A DNA stretch of 64,000 nucleotides from CAIYRG01 sp965247505 (lineage in GTDB: Bacteria > Pseudomonadota > Alphaproteobacteria > Micropepsales > Micropepsaceae): contig OZ252020.1 in NCBI GenBank assembly GCA_965247505.1, positions 3,658,001 through 3,722,000 of the forward strand, given 5' to 3'. Shown here piece by piece: positions 1 through 8,906 of this stretch. Position numbers and translations under genes: made by a program. The notes beneath the pieces are model-generated. The model had not been told where the DNA came from. It searched no databases and was given only the letters and a program-made list of their open reading frames with translations. Numbering within the stretch: position 1 is the first letter of the stretch; the number at the start of each line of letters is the position of its first letter.

Positions 1-826
1 GCCTAAGGCCAGCCAACTTTATCGCCTGGTCAAAACGTCCAACATCGCGGCTCACTTCGTCGCGAAGCTCGGAGACAAGAGTGCGTTGGATTGGGAGAAG
101 ACGGTCGAGTCGCGCCTCGAGTTCTTCCATCTGGCGAAGCGAGGGGTGATTGATGCTTTGTTGCTCCGGCCGGCCGCGGAAAAACGTTCCCAATCGCCTG
201 ACGGTGTTTTCGAAGAAGCTCTGGGTCGTACCGCCGATACCAAGCTGCATAGGCTGAATAATATCTATTCTCGAAGCAGACGACTCGGCGGCGGGCAGGG
301 CAGTTTCAATCGCGGAACCGGACCCGGTCATTGTTACTTCCGGATCGAAATCCAAATCCAGCTCAAAGCCATTGCCTATCGCCGCGCCGAAGTTTACCTC
401 GGCCGGCGCGGCTTCCAAGCCGAGTTCCTCACGAAGATTTTCTTTGCTGCGTATGAGACCCGCAAGAGTGCCATGTCTTACTTCAAGATCTTCAACGAGT
501 ACCCTGAAATGATCTTCTGTCGCAACCACCGCTCCGTTTAGTTTGTCATATGAGAGCTGTAGGTTGGCAATCCGCGTTTCATAAGTCCCTTGCATCTGCC
601 GGTAGTTCTGTTCCTTAGCGGCAATGATGCGGTCCTTGAAAACCGTATTAACGGACGTGAAAGCAACCCAGCCCAAGGCAAGAAGAGTGATCCCGGCCAG
701 GATCGACTGCATAAGTGGATTGAAGGTGAAAAATTGAACTCGCCCGCCGCTGCGAATGTAAACTTGACGCTCTGGGAATGTCGCACAGACATATGCCCAG
801 GCTTGTTCGCGTAGCGAATTCACCAT
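1..826 (-). CDS. M23-family envelope peptidase-like protein (DUF5930-type N-terminus), truncated by window edge
   Basis: An open minus-strand frame runs from an ATG at 826 off the left edge of the window, so about 275 N-terminal residues are visible and the 3' end is missing. The protein begins MVNSLREQAW and has the stretch RQVYIRSGGRVQFFTF, followed by one membrane segment (about residues 40-62, ILAGITLLALGWVAF) and then a long polar, Glu/Arg/Gln-rich, coiled-coil-like region. This arrangement matches alphaproteobacterial M23 (LytM-like) metallopeptidases with an N-terminal DUF5930 domain, which are inner-membrane anchored and act on or regulate peptidoglycan in the periplasm. The zinc-binding peptidase domain would lie beyond the window, so catalytic competence cannot be judged. 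The next codon after ATG is GTG, so the start is ambiguous by one codon. bcp lies upstream on the same strand. Confidence 0.72.
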   Translation of the reverse strand, partial: MVNSLREQAWAYVCATFPERQVYIRSGGRVQFFTFNPLMQSILAGITLLALGWVAFTSVNTVFKDRIIAAKEQNYRQMQGTYETRIANLQLSYDKLNGAVVATEDHFRVLVEDLEVRHGTLAGLIRSKENLREELGLEAAPAEVNFGAAIGNGFELDLDFDPEVTMTGSGSAIETALPAAESSASRIDIIQPMQLGIGGTTQSFFENTVRRLGTFFRGRPEQQSINHPSLRQMEELEARLDRLLPIQRTLVSELRDEVSRDVGRFDQAIKLAGLR

Positions 827-885
827 TAACCCAATCCTTAAACGCCTACCGATTTATTGGACGCTTCACCGGGGGCGCCCCCACC

Positions 886-919
886 TTTCTATTTCAACCA
901 AATTTCTATTTCAACCAAA
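886..919. repeat. Perfect 17-bp tandem duplication
   Basis: Two adjacent identical 17-bp copies (886-902 and 903-919) of TTTCTATTTCAACCAAA lie in the bcp to M23-gene intergenic region, about 60 bp upstream of the M23-gene start. There is no coding content. It may be a simple slippage duplication and could change spacing in the 5' region of the M23 gene. Confidence 0.9.
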
Positions 920-947
920 TTCTAGGCGTATGATCAAGCTCTTACAT

Positions 948-982
948 AAAAAAAACTTAAGGTCGCGTCAATCGCGCAGGCC
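948..982 (-). terminator. Possible rho-independent terminator after bcp
   Basis: Read on the minus strand, a short GC-rich stem (CGCG/CGCG at 964-967 and 973-976, with GG/CC outside it) precedes an uninterrupted run of eight T (948-955), just downstream of the bcp stop. The stem is short and partly asymmetric, so this is tentative. Confidence 0.3.
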
Positions 983-996
983 AAGCGTGAGCGCAG

Positions 997-1476
997 CTAG
1001 ATGGCTTTGGCCGCCGCTAGAACTTCCGCCGAATGCCCAGGAACTTTAACTTTTCGCCAAATCTGCCGGATGATGCCCTTACCGTCGATGAGAAATGTCG
1101 CGCGTTCCATGCCCATATAACGCCTTCCATACATGCTCTTTTCGACCCAAACCCCATAGGCCATTGCTACTTTGGTCTCTTCATCTGAGGCCAAAAGGAC
1201 CTTTAAGCCGTGCTTTTTCTTGAATTTATCGTGTGAAGCCGGGCTGTCTTTGGAGACGCCAATAATGGTTGCTCCGGCGTTGCGAAAACGCCTGGAGTCC
1301 TCGGTAAACGCGATGGCCTCTTTGGTGCACCCAGAGGTGTCGTCCCTGGGATAGAAATAGAGGACCACTAGTTCGCCTTTGAGGTCGCTGAGGGCGATTT
1401 TTTCGCCGCCATCCCTGGGTAATTTGAATTTGGGGGCTTTGTCTCCTGGCTGAAGTTCCCTCTGCTTTGGCGCCAT
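997..1476 (-). CDS. bcp: Thioredoxin-dependent thiol peroxidase, Bcp/PrxQ-type peroxiredoxin
   Basis: A 159-residue peroxiredoxin that would reduce hydrogen peroxide and alkyl hydroperoxides in the cytoplasm using thioredoxin or another thiol donor. The peroxidatic site is clear: P43-RDD-T47-SG-C50, matching PxxxTxxC of the family, although the usual TPGC is TSGC here. The protein contains only this one cysteine: the resolving cysteine that many Bcp proteins carry five residues later is replaced (CTKEAIAF). It therefore looks like a 1-Cys variant needing an external thiol. Length is normal for Bcp (about 150-160). The ATG at 1476 is preceded by GAGGGG at good spacing. It is transcribed toward the M23 gene and diverges from the AsmA-like gene. 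Confidence 0.9.
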   Translation of the reverse strand: MAPKQRELQPGDKAPKFKLPRDGGEKIALSDLKGELVVLYFYPRDDTSGCTKEAIAFTEDSRRFRNAGATIIGVSKDSPASHDKFKKKHGLKVLLASDEETKVAMAYGVWVEKSMYGRRYMGMERATFLIDGKGIIRQIWRKVKVPGHSAEVLAAAKAI

Positions 1477-1638
1477 CTTCGTCCCCTCGGCGGTTGTTAA
1501 CGTCTTTATTGTACGCGATAAGCGGAAAAAGCGCGCCGCGCAAGCAATGCAATCTCATGCTGGATGGGTGCAGGCGCGCGGTTTTCCGGGTTGGCGGGGT
1601 AGTCCCGGTATATACTTAATCGGTGGAGAGACTTGCCA

Positions 1639-4600
1639 ATGCGAAGCCGCCATTTTCAGCGTGCGGGCCTTACACTTGGCGCGATCCTCGCGACGGTACT
1701 CTTTTTCATGGGCGGCGCAGCGCTGCGCTTGCTCATGGGGCCGATTTCGCTTGGGCCATTTGCCAGCGCAATCGAGGATTCCGTCAATCGCTCACTGATC
1801 GGCTTGGTTGTCCGATTTGATCAAGCGGTTCTGGAATGGTCTCGCAGTGACGGCCAGATAAATTTGATTATTTCTGGAACAAATGTTTTCGACTCGACTG
1901 GTCGTATCGTCGCCCAGGCCCCGAGATCGGATTTGGATTTTGATGTCGCCTCTCTACTCGCCGGAGAATTCGCCCTAAAGCGATTGACGCTAATTGGCGT
2001 TCAAATCACGGCAGTGCGCGATTCTGAAGGCGCGTTGAAATTGGGATTTGGCCAAGCCGAGAGCGACGTAGATTTATTCGATATGATCCGCAATGCGCTG
2101 GACGCGGCCGGCTCGGACAGCCAATCTCTGGAAACTTTTTCGATTGAAGATGCGCGGTTGGCGTTTCGCGATGAGAGTACTGGGCTCTTCGTCGTGTCGC
2201 CCGATGCGAATTTCTCGGTAACGAGAAACCAAAATCGGTTTGAAGCGTCATTAGATGCGGCCATAGAACTGTCCGGAGTACCTGCGCATTTGTCTGCCGT
2301 CGGTATGGTGGACGATGATGGAGTGGCGAGGGGCGGACTCCTCAGCGTAACGGGGCTTGATCTGGTTGCGCTCGCAGAGAATAGCGAGGCGTTTTCTGCA
2401 TTGGCGCCCTACGCGCTGAAAATCAGTGTCGTCACCGAGTTCCAGCTTAGCGCCGATGGCCAGCTGGCCGGGGTGTCTTTCAGTTTTGATGGGGCGGGCA
2501 ATGTAGCTCCACCTGCGCTGGGACGCGCCGTTCAGATCGACATGTTGGAAGTTCAGGGCCATTACGAGAAGGAGACCGGCCGACTCACGGTGGAGAATGC
2601 TCGAATTGAAAGTCCTAATGGCGCAGCAATTGTCCGGGGCCAGCTCGATATTGGATGGGATGGCGATGCCCTGGCGTCACTGGGCGCAGAACTAGAGGCT
2701 GAAGATGTAATCCTCGACCTACCCGATATCTTTGCAGAGCCAATTAGTCTGAGCTCTGCATATGTTGCCGCTTCCTACGATGTACCGACGCAGAGCATCG
2801 AATGGCAGCGCCTCGTACTCAATGGCGAGAGTCTTCAAGCTGAGTTTGAGGGAACAACCACGTTCCCCGATGACACAACACCGGCAATATATGTGACCGG
2901 TTCAGTTGACCGGCTGGCGGCGGAGGACCTTCTTCGCATCTGGCCCATTAACGTTGCTTCAGGCGCCCGGAATTGGATAGCGGATAATATATTTGAGGGT
3001 TTTATCGGCCCGCTCGGTCTCGCAATGGACATTTCGGTGGGGATGTTGTCACAAGACATACTGCCCGAAGAGGCCGTTACATTAGTCTTTCCCGTCGATG
3101 GCATCACGGCCAATTACATGTCTGGGCTTACATATTTGACCGAGCTGCAGGGCGATGCGCTGCTTTCCGGCGGCACGTTTCAAATGAGTGTTTCGGAAGC
3201 AAACATTGGCCCGCTCAGAGCTTCAGCTGGTGAGATTGTCATTCCAAACCTTCATAGTTTTCAGCCGCCAGGCGACATCCGAGCCATTGTTTCAGGGTCG
3301 ATGACCGATGTTTTGACGTTGATCGATATGGAACCGCTGGGCTACCCCACGCGATTTAACGTCGATCCAAATGAAGTAAGCGGTGAAGTCGAAGTCGAGC
3401 TCGATCTTACGATTCCAATGCGTCGTGATTTGGATGTCGATGATGTACGCATCGCCATAACGGCTAGTGCGAGCAGATTGGGGCTTCCGTTAAGTGATAC
3501 ACGAGCTTTATCAAACGCACGCGCGCGAATTTTTGTCGACAATGACCGTCTTACGGCCGAAGGCACGGGCGATCTCAATGATGTTCCAATGCTTTTTACA
3601 TGGGAAGAAAATTTCAATCCAGGAAATGCCTATTCGACCCATGTCGGCGTGCGTGGCACGCTCGACGAGGAGGGGCGCGAAAACCTTCATCTTGTCACGC
3701 CCGAATGGATGTCCGGGCCGGTCTCCGTTTCAGCCACATTTTTCGGAAGAGAATTCGACTTCGAAAAAGCCGAAGTGCGGGCCGATCTTACTGCTGCGCA
3801 AGCGGGCATAGAAGTCATAAACTTCGCAAAAGCGGCTGGCGAACGCGTCAGTGGTTCCGGAACGATAGAATTTCTCGATAGCGGCGCGGCCGTTATTTCC
3901 GACATACACGTGGCGGGTTTGGAAATCGAAGTTTTGGGAGAGTTTGCACTCGATGAGGCGGGGCGGCTGGTTTCGGCGTCACTCCCAACGGTTCGATTTG
4001 GCGCCAGCAGCGATTTTGGCGTCGCGCTCAGCGCTCCGATTGGGCAGACTCCATCTTGGCGTCTATATGGCCGCGGCATGGATGCGAGCCGCATTTTTAC
4101 CGATGACGATGAACTTGCAACCGCTGAAACACAGGAAGAAGACGAGCAAGATATTTCTCCGATCCGTGTTGACCTGGAATTGGAAACGGTGGCCGTTCGA
4201 GAAGGAATGGCGTTGCGCGATGTCGCGTTTCGCTATGCCATCGAAGAAAATGAGCGGCTAACCGATTTTTATCTTGATGCGATGGGTCCGGGCGATGGAA
4301 CAATTATTGGCCGCTTTAGCGAAGAAGATTCCATACGCGGTATAACAATATCATCCGATCAAGCGGGCGAGTTTGTCGAAGTCTTTACTGGCTTTCCTTC
4401 CCTTAGAGACGGCGAGATCCTTGTCGACGTGAAATTTCCTTCCGACAATGTGGCAGAGCCAAGCGTTGCGGCAGAGGACTATGGCGGCACCATCCGGATC
4501 ACGGATTTTTCGGTCGTCGATCAACCCTTTATGGCAAGGCTGTTCTCGATAGGATCTTTAGATGGACCGCTGAGACTTTTGCAGAATGAGGGAATACCGT

Positions 4601-5028
4601 TCGCCGAGCTAGAAGCGCCATTCATGGCGCGTGGGGGTCAGGTAAATCTGCTCCAGGGCCGTGCCTCCGGTATTGCGATGGGCGTTTCATTCGAGGGCAT
4701 GATCGATCGTGATAACGATACGATGGATATTAACGGCTCACTGGTGCCGGTCTTCGGACTAAACAACATGTTGGGCGCACTGCCCGTGATCGGAAACCTC
4801 TTGGTCTCACAGGACGGGGAAGGAATTTTTGGCCTAACCTATCAGGCCCGCGGGGAACTCAGTGAACCCCAAGTGTTGGTTAATCCCTTGTCCGTTCTGA
4901 CACCGGGGATACTGCGCCGCATATTCGAGTTTGGCGGGCCACCCGAGGAATTTGGAGCGACCGCCGCAGTGCCCGCGCAATCGGCGTCCGACGGCGCACC
5001 CGATTCTGCCCCAGTTCAAACAGAATAG
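1639..5028 (+). CDS. Large AsmA/YhdP-like envelope protein (DUF3971 and AsmA-like C-terminal regions)
   Basis: A 1129-residue protein with one N-terminal membrane anchor (about residues 8-32, GLTLGAILATVLFFMGGA) and a very long beta-rich periplasmic body built of repeated short strands, ending in a conserved AsmA-C-like segment (about residues 940-1090, with QVNLLQGRASGIAMGVS and GSLVPVFGLNNMLGALP). This is typical of the AsmA/TamB/YhdP superfamily, whose members form inner-membrane-anchored bridges and are implicated in phospholipid transport to the outer membrane. Assignment to the YhdP/DUF3971 branch rests on overall look, not a profile search. I chose ATG 1639 over TTG 1633 because GGAGAG (1625-1630) sits 8 nt before it. 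It ends 15 bp from the convergent tyrS stop. Confidence 0.75.
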   Translation: MRSRHFQRAGLTLGAILATVLFFMGGAALRLLMGPISLGPFASAIEDSVNRSLIGLVVRFDQAVLEWSRSDGQINLIISGTNVFDSTGRIVAQAPRSDLDFDVASLLAGEFALKRLTLIGVQITAVRDSEGALKLGFGQAESDVDLFDMIRNALDAAGSDSQSLETFSIEDARLAFRDESTGLFVVSPDANFSVTRNQNRFEASLDAAIELSGVPAHLSAVGMVDDDGVARGGLLSVTGLDLVALAENSEAFSALAPYALKISVVTEFQLSADGQLAGVSFSFDGAGNVAPPALGRAVQIDMLEVQGHYEKETGRLTVENARIESPNGAAIVRGQLDIGWDGDALASLGAELEAEDVILDLPDIFAEPISLSSAYVAASYDVPTQSIEWQRLVLNGESLQAEFEGTTTFPDDTTPAIYVTGSVDRLAAEDLLRIWPINVASGARNWIADNIFEGFIGPLGLAMDISVGMLSQDILPEEAVTLVFPVDGITANYMSGLTYLTELQGDALLSGGTFQMSVSEANIGPLRASAGEIVIPNLHSFQPPGDIRAIVSGSMTDVLTLIDMEPLGYPTRFNVDPNEVSGEVEVELDLTIPMRRDLDVDDVRIAITASASRLGLPLSDTRALSNARARIFVDNDRLTAEGTGDLNDVPMLFTWEENFNPGNAYSTHVGVRGTLDEEGRENLHLVTPEWMSGPVSVSATFFGREFDFEKAEVRADLTAAQAGIEVINFAKAAGERVSGSGTIEFLDSGAAVISDIHVAGLEIEVLGEFALDEAGRLVSASLPTVRFGASSDFGVALSAPIGQTPSWRLYGRGMDASRIFTDDDELATAETQEEDEQDISPIRVDLELETVAVREGMALRDVAFRYAIEENERLTDFYLDAMGPGDGTIIGRFSEEDSIRGITISSDQAGEFVEVFTGFPSLRDGEILVDVKFPSDNVAEPSVAAEDYGGTIRITDFSVVDQPFMARLFSIGSLDGPLRLLQNEGIPFAELEAPFMARGGQVNLLQGRASGIAMGVSFEGMIDRDNDTMDINGSLVPVFGLNNMLGALPVIGNLLVSQDGEGIFGLTYQARGELSEPQVLVNPLSVLTPGILRRIFEFGGPPEEFGATAAVPAQSASDGAPDSAPVQTE

Positions 5029-5043
5029 ATGCCGCGCAGGCCG

Positions 5044-6309
5044 CTAAACCGGTTTGACAAGAATATGTTTCTTACGGCCGACCGATAGCTTGATCACGCC
5101 AGCCTCGGTAACGTCGGTTGGGCCAATCACGGCTTTGGTGTCGGAGACCACTTGATCGTTTAGACGCAGTCCCCCGCCTTGAATAAATCGCCGCGCTTCA
5201 CTTGCGGACGAGGTTAGTCCCGCGAGGTTGGCTAAGGTGGCGACCGGAATGCTCTCCGCGATGCGCGTCCCAGCCACCTCGAAGGTCGGCAATCCCACGG
5301 CCAAACTGCCTTCCTCGAAAGTCCTGCGCGCGGTTTCCGCCGCTTCTTTTGTGGCCGTCTCACCATGCAAAATCCGCGTCGTTTCGCTTGCAAGAATCTT
5401 TTTGGCGTCGTTGAGTTCGGCCCCAGCCAGGCTCTCGAGGCGGGTGATTTCATCCTCGGAAAGTTCGGTAAACAGGCGCAGAAATTTCCCGACATCGGCG
5501 TCCTCAGTGTTGCGCCAGAACTGCCAGTAATCATATGGGCTCAACCTATCGGCATTCAGCCAGATGGCGCCTTTCGCCGTCTTGCCCATTTTTTCGCCCG
5601 AGGCGCTCGTAATAAGCGGCGAGGTCACGCCGAAAAGTTCGGCCTCCAAAAGCCGTCGCCCAAGATCGATCCCGGTAACGATATTTCCCCATTGATCGGA
5701 TCCGCCGCATTGCAGCGTGCAGCCATAGCGTTTGTAGAGCTCGACGAAATCATAAGCTTGGAGGATCATGTAATTAAATTCGAGGAAGGAAAGCGGCTGA
5801 TCACGATCCAATCTCAGTTTCACGGAATCCATTGTCAGCATGCGGTTGACGGAAAAACGTCGTCCCACTTCACGAAGGAAAGGGATGTATCCGAGCCGGT
5901 CCAGCCACTCGGCATTGTCCACCATAATGGCATCGCTCGGCCCGCCGCCGAAGGTGAGAAAACGCTCAAAGGTTTTCAAAATGCTTTTTTTGTTTGCAGC
6001 GATCTGCTCGTCGGCGAGAAGCGCGCGCGCTTCGTCTTTACCGGAGGGGTCTCCGACCTTCGTCGTTCCCCCACCCATGACCACGATTGGGCGATGCCCG
6101 GATTGCTGTAGGCGCCGCAAAATCATTATTTGCGAAAGACTACCCATATGCAGACTTGGCGCCGTGCAGTCGAACCCAATATAGCCCGTGACGATTTCGG
6201 CTCTCAAAATAGAATCGAGCGCAGTCTTGTCGGTGCAGTCGTGCAGCTGGCCGCGCTCCGAAAGGAGCTTCAAAAAGGAAGATTGGTATTGATGTGACGG
6301 AGCAGGCAT
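5044..6309 (-). CDS. tyrS: Tyrosyl-tRNA synthetase
   Basis: A 421-residue class Ic aminoacyl-tRNA synthetase that charges tRNA-Tyr with tyrosine. The nucleotide-binding HIGH-type signature is HMGS at residues 54-57, inside APSLHMGSLSQ; the KMSKS-type loop is KMGKT at 240-244. The tyrosine pocket region GYIGFDCTA and the GGSDQWGNI motif (about 202-210) are bacterial TyrRS hallmarks. A C-terminal S4-like RNA-binding domain follows (about 350-420, with EARRFIQGGGLRLND). Length matches the bacterial TyrRS family. It is divergent from anmK with only about 42 bp between the two start codons, so the promoters must overlap. Confidence 0.97.
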   Translation of the reverse strand: MPAPSHQYQSSFLKLLSERGQLHDCTDKTALDSILRAEIVTGYIGFDCTAPSLHMGSLSQIMILRRLQQSGHRPIVVMGGGTTKVGDPSGKDEARALLADEQIAANKKSILKTFERFLTFGGGPSDAIMVDNAEWLDRLGYIPFLREVGRRFSVNRMLTMDSVKLRLDRDQPLSFLEFNYMILQAYDFVELYKRYGCTLQCGGSDQWGNIVTGIDLGRRLLEAELFGVTSPLITSASGEKMGKTAKGAIWLNADRLSPYDYWQFWRNTEDADVGKFLRLFTELSEDEITRLESLAGAELNDAKKILASETTRILHGETATKEAAETARRTFEEGSLAVGLPTFEVAGTRIAESIPVATLANLAGLTSSASEARRFIQGGGLRLNDQVVSDTKAVIGPTDVTEAGVIKLSVGRKKHILVKPV

Positions 6310-6351
6310 AGCGATGTGTTACCAGGAATCGGCTGCGAGGCTGTATCACGA

Positions 6352-7476
6352 ATGACGGATTCTAAGAAAGACGGCGCGGTCAAAGCCATTGGGCTCATGA
6401 GTGGGACATCGCTCGATGGGATTGACGCCGCTATTTTGGAGACCGACGGAGAGGGCGTTATTACGCCAGGCCCGGCACTTACGCGGGCCTATGATCCTGA
6501 ATTGCGGGCATGTTTGCGCGCCGCGCTTGAAGAGGCCGGTGGCACGCCATTGGGTGCCAAAATGTCCGAAGAGATACGGCAGACCGAAATCAGCCTGACA
6601 ATGGAGCACGCGGGCGCTGTAAAGGGTCTCCTAAGCGATGCGGGGCTCAAAGCCGATGAGATTTCCTATATCGGCTTTCACGGACAGACCATTTTGCACA
6701 GGCCCCGAGATCATCGGAGCTGGCAGATCGGCGACGGGGCAATGCTTGCCGCTGAAACCGCCATACCGGTCGTCAATGAATTTCGGAAGGCCGACATAGC
6801 AAATGGCGGGCAGGGTGCACCCTTCGCATCGCTTTACCATCGGGCCCGGGCGCTAAACGCGGACGCGCTGTTGCCGATGGTGGTGCTGAATATCGGCGGC
6901 GTCGCCAACGTCACCTATATCGGACCGGAGGACGTCTTGCTTGCATTTGATACCGGACCCGGAAACGCGCCCATCGACGACTGGATGGTGAAGCATATGG
7001 GCGAGCCGATGGACCGTGATGGCGCGATTGCCGAAAAGGGGGTCGTTAATCAGGACGCTGTATTGCAAATGCTTTCCCATCCCTATTTTGCGCACCCTCC
7101 ACCCAAATCGCTTGATCGTTTCGACTTCACAAACGAGTTTGTGTCGGGACTGTCGCCGGAGGACGCGGTTGCGACGCTCACCGCGCTTACGGTGCTCTCG
7201 ATTGTTCGAGGAATGGAGCATTTCCCGGCGCAAGAACGGGGGTGGCTGGTTGCGGGCGGCGGCCGGCACAATAAAGCGATGATGGAGTCGTTGCGCGGGG
7301 TTATACGCGCGCCGGTGTTGCCGGTAGAAAAGGCAGGGTGGCGCGGCGATTTTCTTGAAGCAGAGGCGTTTGCCTATCTCGCGGTGCGTAGCGCAAAAGG
7401 CTTGCCGCTTAGCCTTCCGAGTACAACCGGCGTGCCACAACCAATGACTGGCGGACGCCTGCACCTGCCAACCTGA
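6352..7476 (+). CDS. anmK: Anhydro-N-acetylmuramic acid kinase
   Basis: A 374-residue sugar kinase that opens and phosphorylates 1,6-anhydro-MurNAc to MurNAc-6-phosphate in cell-wall recycling. Family motifs: the ATP-binding loop GLMSGTSLDGID near the N-terminus, GFHGQTILHRP, the central NIGGVANVTYI, and FDTGPGNAPIDDW with the catalytic aspartate region; GGGRHN near the C-terminus is also typical. A GTG at 6316 would add 12 residues, but ATG 6352 begins directly before the conserved region, gives the usual family length, and has GAGG 11 nt upstream. It diverges from tyrS and converges with the hydrolase gene 12 bp downstream. Confidence 0.95.
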   Translation: MTDSKKDGAVKAIGLMSGTSLDGIDAAILETDGEGVITPGPALTRAYDPELRACLRAALEEAGGTPLGAKMSEEIRQTEISLTMEHAGAVKGLLSDAGLKADEISYIGFHGQTILHRPRDHRSWQIGDGAMLAAETAIPVVNEFRKADIANGGQGAPFASLYHRARALNADALLPMVVLNIGGVANVTYIGPEDVLLAFDTGPGNAPIDDWMVKHMGEPMDRDGAIAEKGVVNQDAVLQMLSHPYFAHPPPKSLDRFDFTNEFVSGLSPEDAVATLTALTVLSIVRGMEHFPAQERGWLVAGGGRHNKAMMESLRGVIRAPVLPVEKAGWRGDFLEAEAFAYLAVRSAKGLPLSLPSTTGVPQPMTGGRLHLPT

Positions 7477-7488
7477 TCACATCACGCT

Positions 7489-8142
7489 CTAGCGGCCCTC
7501 CGGATTGGCCATGCGATTACTGGAATAGCCTTCGACGACCCCGAGTACCTCTTTGGAGTGTGCGTCGAAGAAGTGATTTGCACCTTCTACCTTTGTATAG
7601 GTGATCTTGATTCCCTTCTGCGCTGTCAGACGGTCAACAAGCTTTTGCACATCCATTTCCGGTACGACGGAATCTTTTGTGCCGTGTACGATAATTCCGG
7701 AAGTGGGGCAGGGAGCAAGAAACGCAAAATCATACATGTTGGGCTGCGGGGCGATGGACACGAAGCCGGTTATTTCCGGCCGGCGCATAAGGAGCTGCAT
7801 TCCGATCCACGCTCCAAATGATACGCCGGCGACCCAGCAAAAGGACGGGTTCGGATAAAGCGTCGCCATCCAATCGAGCACCGCCGCCGCATCGGAAAGC
7901 TCGCCCGCACCATTGTCGAACGAGCCTTGGCTGCGACCAACACCGCGGAAATTGAACCGCACAGTCGTACAGCCGAGCCTATAGAAGCGATGATAGAGAT
8001 CGTAGATCAGCGGGTTGTTCATAGTCCCGCCAAATTGCGGGTGGGTGTGAAGAACCAACGCCATAGGCGCGTTTGGCGCCTTTTGCCGTATGTAACGGAC
8101 TTCGATGCGCCCCGCTGGGCCGGGAAGAATAATATCGGGCAT
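7489..8142 (-). CDS. Alpha/beta hydrolase (COG2945-like)
   Basis: A 217-residue alpha/beta-hydrolase-fold protein. The oxyanion region is LHTHPQFGG; the nucleophile elbow is GVSFG (serine in AGVSFGAW); the acid is in HGTKDSVVP and the histidine in EGANHFF, so a complete Ser-Asp-His triad is visible. NFRGVGRSQG is typical of the small hydrolases grouped in COG2945, whose substrates are generally unknown. I start at ATG 8142 (MPDIILPGPAGR): the family begins there and AAAGAGA precedes it, whereas the longer frame to 8211 adds a non-conserved segment. It diverges from iscR across about 260 bp. The substrate cannot be predicted. Confidence 0.8.
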   Translation of the reverse strand: MPDIILPGPAGRIEVRYIRQKAPNAPMALVLHTHPQFGGTMNNPLIYDLYHRFYRLGCTTVRFNFRGVGRSQGSFDNGAGELSDAAAVLDWMATLYPNPSFCWVAGVSFGAWIGMQLLMRRPEITGFVSIAPQPNMYDFAFLAPCPTSGIIVHGTKDSVVPEMDVQKLVDRLTAQKGIKITYTKVEGANHFFDAHSKEVLGVVEGYSSNRMANPEGR

Positions 8143-8261
8143 TGTCTCTTTCTTTAGCTGGAAGGCGTCAAAGGCCCCTGATGCCCTGCCGCGTTTGCAG
8201 GGCGATAACAAAAAGCAGTTATATTTCAGTATATTATAGTAGTTATCCCGCGCTTCACCCT

Positions 8262-8294
8262 ATTCTTGACTGTATTACTCAGGAATTATATATC
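8262..8294 (+). promoter_or_regulatory. IscR type 1 binding site overlapping the iscR-suf promoter
   Basis: The 25-bp stretch 8262-8286 matches the enterobacterial type 1 IscR consensus (ATASTTGACT, RWWWY, AGTCRRSTAT) at 22 of 25 positions by my count. It contains TTGACT (8266-8271) as an apparent -35; 17 bp later TATATC (8289-8294) is a fair -10. The operator thus covers the -35 and spacer, the position expected for repression by [2Fe-2S]-IscR. The transcript would start about 100 nt before the iscR start codon. The consensus comes from E. coli work; its use in this organism is an inference supported by iscR being the first gene downstream. Confidence 0.75.
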
Positions 8295-8401
8295 ACCAGG
8301 GACTCGCCAGTTTGGCCGTGATTTGTCGCTTCTTACTACATTGGCGGGTTCGCATGGCAAGAGAAGTGTGATGCTTCAGCCAAAAAGATGAGGTGCAAGA
8401 C

Positions 8402-8893
8402 GTGAAACTAAGCACGAAGGGGCGATATGCGGTGATGGCAATGGCCGATCTTGCCCGTCATTCCCATGATCGGCCACGCGACGATGCAAACATCCAAGCG
8501 CTCGCCGGAATCGCCGAGCGGCAGGAGATATCGCTGGCTTATCTTGAGCAGCTTTTTGCCAAGCTGCGCAGGGCCGGCCTTGTTTCCGGAGTTCGTGGCC
8601 CAGGCGGTGGTTTCAAGTTGGCGAAAGGCGCGGACGAAATGCGTATCGCCGATATCGTGATTGCCGTCGATGAGCCTTTGAAAGCGACACGCTGCTTATC
8701 GGAGAGCGAGGCCGGTTGTTTGAAGAAAGGTGGGCGCTGTCTTACCCACGATTTGTGGGATGAACTTGGCGCTCAGATCGAAATTTTTCTCTCCTCGGTG
8801 ACGCTCGCCGATGTCGTTGAGCACCGCATCAGAGGGCGTGCGCGGAAATTGTCACAAAAATTGGCGCGCTCAGATGAGCATGTCGCCGCGTGA
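8402..8893 (+). CDS. iscR: Rrf2-family Fe-S cluster regulator IscR
   Basis: A 163-residue winged-helix transcription factor of the Rrf2 family. It starts MKLSTKGRYAVMAM, the conserved IscR opening. The cluster-binding cysteines are C98, C106 and C113, with H116 as the likely fourth ligand (CLSESEAGC, then GGRCLTHDLW), so it should bind a [2Fe-2S] cluster. The recognition helix region is SLAYLEQLFAKLRRAGLV. I choose GTG 8402: GAGG at 8390-8393 lies 8 nt upstream and it gives the conserved N-terminus; the GTG at 8393 overlaps that ribosome site. It heads the suf operon and is probably autoregulated through the site at 8262-8286. Confidence 0.93.
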   Translation: MKLSTKGRYAVMAMADLARHSHDRPRDDANIQALAGIAERQEISLAYLEQLFAKLRRAGLVSGVRGPGGGFKLAKGADEMRIADIVIAVDEPLKATRCLSESEAGCLKKGGRCLTHDLWDELGAQIEIFLSSVTLADVVEHRIRGRARKLSQKLARSDEHVAA

Positions 8894-8906
8894 GCATACA
8901 AAACAG

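Noticed and set aside
86..541. A 151-codon plus-strand frame at the left edge
   Set aside because: The minus-strand frame through the same DNA has a membrane segment, coiled coil and a recognisable family opening; the plus-strand frame has none.
5365..6111. A 248-codon plus-strand frame
   Set aside because: It lies wholly inside tyrS on the opposite strand and shows no domain.
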